DNA of 64,000 bases from Streptomyces sp. SM10 (GCF_002910915.1 NZ_NEUF01000160.1:62001-126000); one strand, 5' to 3'; shown: positions 24,980 to 33,983, numbered from the stretch's first letter. Made by a program: numbers and translations. The notes: generated by a model from the sequence alone, not told the origin.

Positions 24980-27340
24980 TCACGTTTGCTCGGCAGTCGT
25001 CCGGCGGCTGACTTCGGCCGCGTAGGCGCCCCAGTCTCCGGCGGCGGCTCGCTGCCATTTGACGGCGACGGTGATGTCGATGCCGAGGGTTCTGGCGAGG
25101 ACTGCGGCGGGCAGTTCGGTGGCGAGCTGGAACAGCGCGGTCGAGCGGCTCTCCGCGAGCCGGATGCCGAGTTTGCGGAGCCGTTCGCCCATGGCCCAGG
25201 CACTGATCGGGCGGCCGGGCTGGCCTCCGGGGAAGAGCCAGGGCGAGTCTGTCCGGCCGAGGACGGCATGGCTGCGGCGAAACTCGACCTGCTGGAGGGC
25301 CAGTTCAGCAACGGGCGCGGGCAGGTCCACCGGAACGGCGCCGAGGCGGATGCGGACCACTCCGTCCGTCTCCTCGATATGGTCGACGGTGAGCCGGGAG
25401 ATCGCCGCGGGCCACTGCGCATAGAGGAGCAACAGCAGGCCGGCGAGGCGGTCTTCGGACTTGAGGGTGTCGTCGTCCAGCAGGCGACGAGCGGTGTCCC
25501 AGCGAGCCTCGACGTCCATCGCCTGGGATGGGCCGTTCCATCTCACGGCCGGAATGCTGAGATCGCGGGCGATCTTCTGGGAAAGCGCCCAGCGCACGAA
25601 GTGGCCCGCCTCCAGGCGAAGACGGACGTCGTCGCTGGTCATCCAGCGCTCAAGGTCGGTCTGGCGACAGGTGGCAAGGGTCAGGTTCCGGCCCGCGAGC
25701 CAGTTCAGGAGATAGACGGCCGCCCGCAGATGTTGCCGTGCGACCTGGAGCTGGTAGTGCGTGATCTCCTTGCCACGGCTGCGACGGCGAAGCCGGCGCA
25801 GAAGGTGCCAAGTCGCGTACCGGTGCAGGATTTTCCGTCCCTCGACGGTCGCATGGGAGGCAACGAGGTCCTTCACGTGCCGTTCGAGACGGACCATCTG
25901 CTCATCCCGCTTGGGCAGGGCCCCGGTGGCGACGAGAACGCTGCGGATGTGCTCGACGACCTTGCCTTCGGGGAGTTCGTCCAGGGCCTCGTGGCTGAGG
26001 GGCCGGCGACCGGAGCCGAGGTCGGACAGAACGGTAGCGACGATGCCCTTGGAGAGCCAGCTCATCGCGGTGCCGGCCCGTTCGGTACTGGCCAGGTCGT
26101 CATGGAGGGGTCGCAGCTTCGGGGATACGGAGCCGGTGTCATCGGCGAGGATCTCGTGGAGCCGCTGCTTGAGGGTGCAGCGGGGGCACGGGCCAGGAGC
26201 GTGCAGCCGTTCGGCTTGTCCGCAGGTGGGGCATGGGCGCCAGAGCCCGGCATCCGGTGTGGTGCAGGGGCCGCAGACGGGGGCGTCGGCGGTGCCGGAG
26301 TGGATACCACGCAGTCGGCCGCAGACAGTGCAGTGAGCCGGGCGTCGGTCACAGCCGCCGCAGCGGGGCAGGCCGGTGAGCTTCGAGAGTGTGCAGGGAC
26401 CGGTGCGGCCACAGATCGAGCAGAGCAGTATGGGCAAGGGGCGGCAGTTCGGGCAGATCGGCCCCTCGGCGGTGCGGCAGCTGACCATGCGTGACTCGCC
26501 GCAGACGGTGCACGTCTCCCGGTTGGCCGGTTCCCTGATCAGGCAGTTCGGACACAGCGGTCGCCCCTGGGCGTCACGGGTGGCCGGTTCGCGCCGAGCA
26601 CCACAGCGTACGCATTCTTCGATGCGGGACTTGGCGATGCAGTTGCGGCAGACCCGCTGCCCCTCCAGCGGCTTGTCAATACGGACAACCCGGTGGCAGC
26701 GAGGGCAGGCGGGCCGGACGATCCCGGCGACGCCTGCCTCGTGCAGCAGGTCGATGAACCGCAGGATGGCGCGATGCGGCGCCAGATAGCCCTCTCCGGT
26801 CAGTAGACAGGGGTTCTCCTCCAGAGCCCAGACCACTCTTTGCCGATAGGTGGGACGCTGGGGTGCCGTCCGGCGGAGGGCTTCGGCGATCACGTCGCGG
26901 TCGGCGTCCGGGGCGATCGCGGTGATCACCTCGTGGACGACCGTGACCGGATCGCGGTTGTCGTTGTCGGGACACATCTTGCAGCGCGGCAGGCCCTTGC
27001 GGTCCCGGAAGCCGATGCGTCGGACGTTGCCGCAGGCGGTGCACTCGGTGGTTTCCTGCCCGCAGACCGAGCAGTACCAGTCCTGGCCCTGCCGCTGGAA
27101 GGTTCGCAGCTTCTTGCCGCACTCGGCGCAGACCGGCGGTGAGATCGCCGAGGCGCCGACCCTGCGGAGCCCGGTGAGCAGATCGCCGATGGCCCGGGGG
27201 GCCGGGGAACGGCCGTCGGTCAGGACGGCGGGCCGCATCGCCAGGGCCTCCGCCAGGCGCCGCGACTTCGCGCGACGGCCCGCGACCGCGGTGACCACAG
27301 CCCGGATGGCCTCGGCGTCGAGTCCCTTCTCGACGTCTGA
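24980..27340 (-). pseudogene. Multi-zinc-ribbon tyrosine-recombinase-like protein, interrupted by an IS (main part)
   Basis: The remaining frame gives about 785 residues. Residues 55-350 hold at least eight CxxC pairs (CAECGKK, CSVCGQ, CTACGN, CKMCPD, CPRCHR, CVRCGA, CTVCGE, CSICGR, CPTCGQ), a string of zinc ribbons. The C-terminal 350 residues have the fold pattern of a tyrosine recombinase, but the first catalytic Arg region reads YAQWPAAISRL and no HxxR or nucleophilic Tyr is evident at the end (GIDITVAVKWQRAAAGDW). The native start ATG is at 29252; the first 23 codons and these 785 are separated by the IS at 27341-29183. Removing one copy of the TGA target restores the frame. Confidence 0.75.
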
Positions 27341-27366
27341 GCTTGACTCTGTCGGGGATCTTGGAG
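27341..27366 (+). repeat. Left terminal inverted repeat of the IS1182-family element
   Basis: GCTTGACTCTGTCGGGGATC and onward, 26 bp, exact complement of 29158-29183. Preceded by TGA. Confidence 0.9.
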
Positions 27367-27375
27367 CTGTCGAGG

Positions 27376-29103
27376 TCAGATGCCCAGAGTTCGCCAGGAT
27401 TTCGGTCGGGGTAGCTCGCGCTGGTCAAGGTAGTTCTGGAAGGCTGTCGGTCGGCGGGGTGCCGGTGCTTCCTCAGCCGGTGACAGTCCGCTGAGGCGCT
27501 CGATGTTGACGGCGATGGCTGTCAGGACGTGCTGGATGTGAGCTTTTCCCTGGCCGCGGTAGCGGCAGCGTCGTATGCCGTGGCCGTGGGCGAACTCGTT
27601 GACCGTGCCTTCCACTCCGGAGCGGGCCGCGTAGCGGGCTTTCCACTCGGGCGTCTGCTGCTCGGTGCGGACGCGGAGTTGCAGGTCGCGGAGTTCTCGC
27701 GGGGGAAAGCCCACGGTGCGGGCGCTGTCGGCGGTGGTGGTGCACTGAGTGCGGGCCGGGCAGGGGCGGCACTGGCTCTTGGTAAACCTGGCCACGATCA
27801 GCGGGGCGGCAGTGGGCGAGGAGGTCGGGTAGGGGCCGTGCCAGCCCGCGCTGACCTGTCCCTGAGGGCAGGTGACCTGCTGGCGGTCGTAGTCGATGTT
27901 GAAGTCGTCCCGGGCGAAGCCCTCATTCTGGCGGTGCTGCCGGGTGGGGTTGCTGTTCAGCGGCCCGGAGACGGTGACCTGGTGTTCACGGGCGGCTTGT
28001 TCCAGGTGGGGCAGGGAGGTGTAGCCGCCGTCGACCAGGTGCTCGGCGGGCAGGAGTTCGCGTCGGGCCAGGCGGGTGTGGATGCCGGGCAGGACCTTAC
28101 TGTCGTGGGTGGTGGCCGCGGTGGTGGCCACGTCCGTGATCACGTTGGGGCCGTCGGGAGCACAGGTCTCGGTCAGGTGAGCGGAGAACCCCTTCCAGCT
28201 GATGATGTGTCCATGCCGTGCGTAGCGGGCCGAGGTGTCGTAGGGAGAGACGACTGCACGGGACGAGGGCGGCAGCCCCGGCCCGCCTTCCTTCTCGGCG
28301 GTGCGCCAGCCCAGCTTTCCCGCGGCGTCATGGTGGTAGTTCTGCACCAAGATCTGGCGCAGGGCCTGGATACGAGGGCCCGACGTGCGGCCTGTCCCCT
28401 GCTGGTAGAGGTGCTCCAGGAGCCGGACGGCATCTTGTCCCGTGGCAAGGATCCTGGTCTTGGGCTTGGTGGGATTCTTGCCCAGGCGGACCGGCCGGCC
28501 GTAGCGGCGTCCCCAATCCTCGTCGACCAGCTCGTCCAGCAGGTGCGGGGAGCTGCCGGCGACTTCTTCCAGGGCGGCGCGGACCGCCTCGGTGATCAGC
28601 TCCAGACGGGTGAGGTCCCGCACCGCGGCCAGGACATGGGTGGAGTCGGTGCGTTGGGTGGTGCGCTCGCGTACCAGGCCGGCCTCTTTGAGACGGGCCA
28701 GTGCAAGGTCAAGGAGACGGTCGGCACGGTCGTCTTCAGCGAGACGGTCGCGGAAATCAGTCAGCACGCTGTGGTGGAAGCCGGGGTCGTCCAGCTCCAT
28801 GGCCATCGCGTACTTGAAGTCGATGCGGCAGCGGACCGCCTCGGCGGCCTGCCGGTCCGAGAGGCCGAGCAGGAACTGCAGCACGCAGACGGTAGCCAGT
28901 TGAGCTGGCGAGAGACCCGGACGCCCGTCACGCGGGTACCAGTCGGCGAAGTCCTCGTCACACCACAGCCCATCGAGACGGTCACGCACCCATATCGCCG
29001 TCGTGCCAACCGGGTTGCTCGCGCGTGCGACCTGCGCAGTCAGGGGCGGGACTTGCTCACCGGAACGGGGGCGAAGGGACAACGGGCACCTCGACAGCTG
29101 CAT
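27376..29103 (-). CDS. IS1182 family transposase
   Basis: A 575-aa DDE transposase. The N-terminal DUF772-like domain has LATVCVLQFLLGLSDRQAAEAV and DDPGFHHSVLTDFR. The catalytic part starts RTDSTHV (first Asp), with LVDGGYTS carrying the second Asp and RSGVEGTVNEFAHGHGIRRCRYRG the catalytic Glu in the C-terminal third. A Cys-rich insertion (CRPCPARTQC) precedes it, as is typical of IS1182. Start is the ATG 29103, 55 bases inside the IR; length is normal. Confidence 0.92.
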   Translation of the reverse strand: MQLSRCPLSLRPRSGEQVPPLTAQVARASNPVGTTAIWVRDRLDGLWCDEDFADWYPRDGRPGLSPAQLATVCVLQFLLGLSDRQAAEAVRCRIDFKYAMAMELDDPGFHHSVLTDFRDRLAEDDRADRLLDLALARLKEAGLVRERTTQRTDSTHVLAAVRDLTRLELITEAVRAALEEVAGSSPHLLDELVDEDWGRRYGRPVRLGKNPTKPKTRILATGQDAVRLLEHLYQQGTGRTSGPRIQALRQILVQNYHHDAAGKLGWRTAEKEGGPGLPPSSRAVVSPYDTSARYARHGHIISWKGFSAHLTETCAPDGPNVITDVATTAATTHDSKVLPGIHTRLARRELLPAEHLVDGGYTSLPHLEQAAREHQVTVSGPLNSNPTRQHRQNEGFARDDFNIDYDRQQVTCPQGQVSAGWHGPYPTSSPTAAPLIVARFTKSQCRPCPARTQCTTTADSARTVGFPPRELRDLQLRVRTEQQTPEWKARYAARSGVEGTVNEFAHGHGIRRCRYRGQGKAHIQHVLTAIAVNIERLSGLSPAEEAPAPRRPTAFQNYLDQRELPRPKSWRTLGI

Positions 29104-29157
29104 CGGTCGGCGGAACTACCCGAGCATGCCCGTTCACCGCGCTGCCGCACCGGGAAA

Positions 29158-29183
29158 CTCCAAGATCCCCGACAGAGTCAAGC
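29158..29183 (-). repeat. Right terminal inverted repeat of the IS1182-family element
   Basis: 26 bp, exact complement of the left repeat; followed by TGA as the duplicated target. Confidence 0.9.
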
Positions 29184-29252
29184 TGAGACGAGGTCAGTGA
29201 TCAGGCCGATCGGGTCCGCGACGGCGCGTTCGAGATGGTCAGCGGTGGTCAT
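29184..29252 (-). pseudogene. First 23 codons of the IS-interrupted zinc-ribbon gene
   Basis: Starting at ATG 29252, overlapping the stop of the HTH gene (ATGA), the frame reads MTTADHLERAV, then ends LITDLVS at the IS border. It continues in frame with DVEKGLDAEAIRA at 27337. The start-stop overlap shows that the HTH and zinc-ribbon genes were one translationally coupled unit before the IS entered. Confidence 0.8.
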
Positions 29253-29602
29253 GACCGGTCAACACCCCTGATCCTGGCACGCTTGGGCCGCAGTCCACCA
29301 AGTCCCTCCGAACCGGATGCCGTGCCGCTGCCGACGGCCGCCTTCTTCGGCTTCTTCACGGCCCCAGCCGCCGCGACGGGCTCGATGAGGTCGTCCATGG
29401 TGCAGTCGAGGATGTCGAGCAGGGCCATGAGGATCTTCAGGCTCAGTCGCTCCGGCCGCTCGACGACGAGCCGGTAGACCTGGCTCGACGACAGGCTGAT
29501 GCCGCGTTCGGCGAGCGGAGGGATGAGATCGGTGGTGGAGAACATCCCGCGGTCCGCCATGACCTTGCGCAGGTGCCAGTGGTAGTCGAGCTTGGCGGCC
29601 AT
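29249..29602 (-). CDS. Cro/CI (XRE)-type helix-turn-helix regulator
   Basis: A 117-aa protein with an HTH around residues 22-75 (LIPPLAERGISLSSSQVYRLVVERPERLSLKILMALLDILDCTMDDLIEP), the pattern of short XRE regulators. The rest is a low-complexity Lys/Gly/Ala tail. It sits 16 bases after the stop of the integrase (29619) and overlaps the start of the zinc-ribbon gene, forming a three-gene unit. It probably regulates integrase expression or acts as excision factor; neither is shown. Confidence 0.85.
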   Translation of the reverse strand: MAAKLDYHWHLRKVMADRGMFSTTDLIPPLAERGISLSSSQVYRLVVERPERLSLKILMALLDILDCTMDDLIEPVAAAGAVKKPKKAAVGSGTASGSEGLGGLRPKRARIRGVDRS

Positions 29603-29618
29603 CGCCGGATCCCTCCTG

Positions 29619-30722
29619 TCAGGCCCCGGCGAACGCCGGAGCCAGTGCCTTGTGCAGGGAAGTGTTCATGAAGTCATCGCTGACGTGCGTGTAGATGGCC
29701 AGGGAGCTGTCGCACTCATGACCGACCTGCTGCTGGATGAACCGGCGGTCGACCCCGTCCTCGGTCAGATGAGTGGCGTAAGAATGCAGGATTGAGTGCG
29801 GAGTCAGGTCTTTTGGGAGCCTCAGGGCGTCGCGGTATGCCTCGAACCGGTCGTTGATGGAGCCGGGCTGGAGGCGGCCTCCACGTTCCGTGATCCACAG
29901 AGCGGGGTGATCGGGGAATCCGAAGCGGAGGCGAACGTTCTCGACGTAGTCGGCGACCGCCTCGACAGCCCAGTCCATCACCGACAGCACGTTCCGCCGG
30001 CGCGGCGGCTGGCCCTTCTTCGCCTTGCCGAAGCGGACGTTGAGCGTGCCGTACCGGCCGAACTGCCGTGCCTGCGCGTTGCGTCCGAAGTCGACCACAT
30101 CGAGCTTGGACGTCTCGGTCCGGCGAAGCCCCCACCCATAGATGACCTTGAACAGTGTGGCGTCCCGATAGGCGGCGAGAGCCCCCTTGCGCTTGGACTT
30201 CACGGCGCGTGCGACCTGGTCGTCGGCGAAGTCGAGGAACCGCTGCAGCTCTTCCCTTGTGAACGGCCGCGCTTCCGGGGCGCCTTCGTAATCCTGCAGG
30301 TGAGGGAGGGTATTCCACTCGTGGCAGATCGCCACCGGATAGGTGCCGAAGGCTTCCTCGCATGTCGGCCCCCAGCCGTATCGGGCGTCGATGAGGAGTT
30401 CGGTGAACAGGCGAACCGTGCCCTGGTAGCTGCGGATCGTGGACGGCGCCAGATGCTTCTCGCTGGTCAGCGAGGCCGACCATTCGTCCAGGTGGGCCGG
30501 CGTCCACTGCCACGGGTACTCGTTCGCGAATTCGAGGAACCGGCGGATCAGCCGTTCCCGCGGGTCGATCGTCTCGTCCTTCAGCCCTCGCGACTTCTGC
30601 TGAGCCCTCCAGCCCCTCAGCATCGCGTCGAACATCGCGTCCTCCGGACGCAACTGGACCACATCGGAGACAAGCTCTATGTGAGCCGAGCCCGCCAGGG
30701 CCACCTTGCGCTGATACACCAC
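29619..30722 (-). CDS. Tyrosine-type site-specific integrase with substituted catalytic arginine
   Basis: A 367-aa tyrosine recombinase: N-terminal SAM-like core-binding domain (about 30-130) and a catalytic domain with the first Arg in YGWGLRRTETSKL (about 195-207), Lys in the beta-hairpin, then HSILHSYATHL, GHECDSSLAIYTH and a Tyr nucleophile. In this family the HSLRHSY box carries the second catalytic Arg; here the codon is CTG (Leu), one base away from CGG. That would abolish or greatly reduce cleavage activity. Start GTG 30722; GTG at 30719 is an alternative. It lies near one border of the nested element. Confidence 0.88.
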   Translation of the reverse strand: MVYQRKVALAGSAHIELVSDVVQLRPEDAMFDAMLRGWRAQQKSRGLKDETIDPRERLIRRFLEFANEYPWQWTPAHLDEWSASLTSEKHLAPSTIRSYQGTVRLFTELLIDARYGWGPTCEEAFGTYPVAICHEWNTLPHLQDYEGAPEARPFTREELQRFLDFADDQVARAVKSKRKGALAAYRDATLFKVIYGWGLRRTETSKLDVVDFGRNAQARQFGRYGTLNVRFGKAKKGQPPRRRNVLSVMDWAVEAVADYVENVRLRFGFPDHPALWITERGGRLQPGSINDRFEAYRDALRLPKDLTPHSILHSYATHLTEDGVDRRFIQQQVGHECDSSLAIYTHVSDDFMNTSLHKALAPAFAGA

Positions 30723-30732
30723 TCCAGACCGT

Positions 30733-30765
30733 CCCTTCTGGAGAGCAGATCATGCATCAGAAGGG
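30733..30765. repeat. Inverted repeat upstream of the integrase gene
   Basis: CCCTTCTG and CAGAAGGG (8-bp arms) are separated by 17 bases that contain ATGCAT. It begins 11 bases before the integrase start and is within 130 bases of the element border. It could be the operator of the HTH protein or a recombinase arm site. Confidence 0.5.
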
Positions 30766-30787
30766 ATCACCTCGGCAACACCCCTGC

Positions 30788-31722
30788 TTAGGCTGCCAGT
30801 TCGCAGAGCCTACGGAGACCCTCCGCTTCCCGCCGTGACCACGCGACCTGCGGCTTCTCGCCCATCGGATGCAATTCCCGAGGGTTGTAGTAATTCTGGG
30901 TGGTCTTGAGATCGGAGTGGTCCATCAGCTCCTTGAGGACGTCCGGGGCCACGCCGGCATCCGCGTGCCGCTGGGCGTAGCTGTGGCGGTAGGCGTAGGG
31001 GAAGATCCGGCTCTTGTCGAAAGGGAGCATCCGGGTGACCGTTTGCCCGTTCTCCTCCACGGTCGTGGGGACCAGGAAGTCGGGCAGTGAGTCGACCCAG
31101 GTGCGGTGGCCCTCGCTGATCGAGTTGATCGCCTTGGTGCCGTGCGGGTTGGTGCGTGTGCTGGGCAGGAGCTTCAGCTCGTCGGCGGGAGTGTCCGGGA
31201 ACATCTCGCGCGGGAGGTCACGTAGTCCCGCAGCCGGTAGCAGACCGCCACCTCGCACTCCCCCGTTCTCTCGCGCGGGACGACTGCGGGGTGGCGGAGG
31301 AAGTCCTCGATGCTCAGTTTCAGGGTGTCCACCCGCTGGCGGCGGTGGGAATCGCACAGCGCCGCCCGGGCCGACTTGGCCGGCCGGCCGCAGCGCGGCA
31401 CCCGGCACATCTCCTGCCTCATGCCCAGCATGCGCGGCTTGGCGATCTGGGCGAAGTCGTCCACGGACAGGCCGGAGTCCTTCCAGCCCCGCTCGCACCC
31501 CATGCACATCGGACGGCCGAACCTCACGCCCTTGGTACAGCCCTTCACACAGCAGTCCGGCATGCCCAGCACCGGATGGTCTTTGGGGAAAAAGATCACC
31601 CGCAGGTCCCAGTCCCAGCGCACGAGCCGCAGGAACTCTGGATCCAGAGCGTCCACGATCTGCCGGGTCCGCAGATCCTCAACCGCGGTCGGCTCCGCGG
31701 CAAACAGCACCGGCGTAGTCAC
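30788..31722 (-). pseudogene. 5' portion of TnpB-like recombinase with internal deletion
   Basis: The frame from GTG 31722 (overlapping the tnpA stop) gives an N-terminal region with a zinc-finger set (CCVKGCTKGVRFGRPMCMGC, CRVPRCG and CDSHRR) up to about 31205. The frame then changes and the sequence jumps to DLPREMFPDTPADELKLL and the catalytic end PYAYRHSYAQRHADAG, LMDHSDLKTTQNYY. The core between the two is missing, so several hundred bases have been lost. After the Tyr the sequence enters the nested element and ends with a foreign tail of 32 codons. The real C-terminus is at 23927-24477. Confidence 0.78.
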
Positions 31723-32973
31723 CGTTCACCCCGCCCGGACAGCTCGCGCGGCGAGGGAACCCGCTCGACGGCTTCCCGCACCCGGCTGCGGTCCGGGATC
31801 ACATAGGGCGCAACCGAGCCGGGGTGCTCCTGCCCCAGCAGCATCTGCACCTCGTCCCAGCTGCCGCCGGCATCTACGACGTTGCTGCCGAACGCCCGAC
31901 GGGCCATGTGCGGCCCGACGATCCGCCCCAGCTTCGCCCGCTTCGACAGGCGGCCGAACAGCTCGCCCATCGCCGCCGGAGACATCGGCGCCCCAAGCGG
32001 CTCGCGGAACAGGTTCACCAGCAGGAAGTCGCTGCCCCCGGCCCCCAGCTTCTCCAAGCGCTCGTCGACGTACTGGTCGAAGCCCTGCACCACCAGGAAG
32101 TCCAGCGGCTGCACCCATGCCCGCTTCGACTTCGACCATGCCCGGTTCGCGTTGGCCCGGCGCCGCACATGCACGTGCGCGCCCTCCACGTCACAGCCCA
32201 GCGTGCGCGAGTCCGGCAGCAGATGGCAGTCGCTGCGGCGCAGCCCCGCCACCTGCCCCCGCCGCAACCCCACCCGGGAGTGCAGGAGAACCACCAGCCT
32301 GTCCCGGGCACTGCGGCACGCCAGGAACATCCCCACCAGCTCCTCGTCCAGAGCCCGGTCGACCTCCGCCTGGGGCTCCTGCAACCGGTGCCTGGCCCGC
32401 AACCGGTAGTACAGGCCCGTCTCCTCGCCCTTTGCCTCCTCCGGCAGTTCCCGGCTGTCCGCCAGCTCGTACAACTGCCCCAGCACCGACCGCGGCACCT
32501 CACCCACCGACACCGCGTACGGCAGCCAGCACTCCGTTCACCCGCCGCTCGCCCCGTACCGGCTTTGTCCCCGGCCCCCACACCACCGTCGGGTTCTCGG
32601 CTCCCAGTCGACTCGGCGAGTAGCGAAGCCACACCATGAACAGCCCCATGTCCGCGGCTGCCTCCTCCCACCGCCGCCCCGTCGCCCGGCACCAACGGAG
32701 GTAGAAGGCCACCCCGCCGGCGTACGACCGTGTCGTCAGCTCCGTCCGGCTCCGTCCGAACCGCAGGAAGCGGAGCCACTGATCGGCCACAGGCACGACA
32801 CACAACTCGTCATCGACCACGGTCCAATACCGGGCTCCAGACGGCAGATCCACGGGAAATGCCCGCACGCGCAACTCCTTCGAAGCGACAGTCCATGCAA
32901 CAACCCGCCACAGAGCAACACCCCCCGAGAACGAGCCTCGGAAGACCAACGAAGCCATCCCGTGCCACGTCAC
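31719..32973 (-). pseudogene. TnpA-like tyrosine recombinase, frameshifted
   Basis: The frame at 32500-32973 encodes an N-terminal core-binding domain (YAGGVAFYLRWCRATGRRW, ending RRVNGVLAAVRG) and stops at GTG-GGT-TGA. A second frame from about 32513 continues with SVGEVPRSVLGQLYELADSR to the catalytic domain: Arg I in RVGLRRGQVAGLR, GPHMARRAF and GQEHPGSVAPYVI with the Tyr. The two halves join naturally across the overlap, so a small deletion or frameshift near 32510 breaks one gene of about 410 codons. Gene order before tnpB is the Tn554 pattern. Confidence 0.75.
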
Positions 32974-32997
32974 ACCACAGCCTCACCCACCCCAGAA
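32964..32997 (-). repeat. Right terminal imperfect inverted repeat of the Tn554-like element
   Basis: The minus-strand reading TTTTCTGGGGTGGGTGAGGC followed by TGTGGTGTG matches the left end (21225-21252) with gaps and mismatches. Next to the junction CAG at 33000-33002. Confidence 0.45.
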
Positions 32998-32999
32998 AA

Positions 33000-33842
33000 C
33001 AGTCCGCCGTCGCGGCGCTGCACCATGAGCAGCTGCATCCGGTGGGCGGCGGCGGTCGGCGCCTGCGGCTGTCCGGAGTTGAGGGCGTCGAGCGCGCCCC
33101 CGGCGTAGGCCGGGTAGTAGCGGAAGCTGTCGGGGTCGGCCACGGAGGTGGTGAGCGGCTCCCCGAGCGGGTCGGTCTGCATCATCTGCAGCCGGACCCG
33201 GCTCACCGGCAGGTCCGGGCCGGCCAGCTCACGGACGAGGCCGCCGAGCCAGGCGCCCGTGGCGAGGACGACCGCGTCACCCGTGTGGATGTCACCGTGG
33301 TCGTCGCGCACGGAGGCGGCGGCGACCACCTCGCGCACCTCCCGGCCGCCGAGGTAGGTGTACGCCCCCGATGCCAGCAGGGCCTGCTTCAGGGCCAGCT
33401 GGGCGACGCGCGGCTCGACGGCCGCGTCCCGCTCGCACCACAGGGCCGCCTCGAAGGCGCCGCGCAGAGCGGGGTTCTTGGCCCGCGCCTCGCCGGCGGT
33501 GAGCACCTTGTAGCCGCGGGCGGCCGCATCGGGCCCGGCCACGGCCGCCTCCGCCACGGCGGTCTCCAGTCCGGTGCGGAGCGGGGTGAGCGACCCACAG
33601 GGCCGGAAGCCGAGGTCCGGCACCAGCTCCCCGATGGACTCCCACAGCTCCCGGGCGCGCAGGGCGGTCTCCAGCTCCTCGCCGGCTGCCCGTCCGCTGA
33701 CCCAGATCTGTCCGAAATTGCGGAGGGATGCTCCGCGCGCCTCACTCTCACGCTCGATCTGTACGACCTCGTGGCCGCGGTTCACTGCGTGCCAGGCGTG
33801 CATGGTTCCCACCACGCCGGCTCCTACGACGATGACTCTCAC
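33000..33842 (-). pseudogene. 5' part of split FAD-dependent oxidoreductase (TIGR03364-like)
   Basis: Starts at GTG 33842 (GAGGAG ribosome site 12 bases upstream) with VRVIVVGAGVVGTMHAWHAV, the FAD-binding Rossmann motif GAGVVG, and continues through LRNFGQIWVSGR and VVLATGAWLGG to QLLMVQRRDGG, where the homologous sequence stops. The remaining codons (GLFSGVGEAVV) come from the transposon end. The enzyme is a DAO-type oxidase linked in synteny to phosphonate transporters. Loss of the last about 90 residues should inactivate it. Confidence 0.88.
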
Positions 33843-33983
33843 GGCGGCAACGCTCCTCGGGCCGGGTGGCCCGCACGGGTCCGGGAGGCAACGGAGAAGT
33901 GAACCGGGCCGCAAGCTTGGACCAGACCCGTTACCCTTCCGTTACCATAAGCCGCCGGTCCGGCCGCGGCACGTCCGCGAGGG

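Larger units (their letters stand above)
27341..29183 (-). mobile_element. IS1182-family insertion sequence
   Basis: A complete IS of 1843 bp: 26-bp perfect terminal inverted repeats (starting GCTTGACTCTGTCGGGG), one transposase gene, and a 3-bp target duplication TGA (27338-27340 and 29184-29186). It has interrupted the zinc-ribbon gene in its 24th codon. With intact repeats and transposase it could be recently active. Confidence 0.9.
24477..30890. mobile_element. Nested integrative element inside the tnpB-like gene
   Basis: About 6.4 kb separates the two halves of the tnpB-like recombinase. The contents are a GNAT acetyltransferase (+), a multi-zinc-ribbon recombinase-like gene, an HTH gene and a tyrosine integrase (all -). 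GTAAT is present at both borders (24472-24476 and 30890-30894) and may be the crossover core, though joining at it does not restore the frame exactly, so the borders are good to perhaps 10 bases. The integrase lies close to one end as is usual. An IS1182-family element is nested further inside. Confidence 0.6.
21223..32999 (-). mobile_element. Tn554-like transposon (degenerate) inserted in the FAD oxidoreductase gene
   Basis: About 11.8 kb lies between the two halves of one gene, with only CAG shared at the junctions. Reading on the minus strand from the 5' side it holds a tnpA-like tyrosine recombinase (frameshifted), a tnpB-like zinc-finger recombinase (deleted and split), tnpC/DUF6262 and the cargo (TetR, membrane acyltransferase). 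This gene order, three overlapping transposition genes and no target duplication are characteristic of Tn554-type elements. The two ends form an imperfect inverted repeat. A second element is nested in tnpB. With tnpA and tnpB broken the element should be immobile. Confidence 0.75.
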
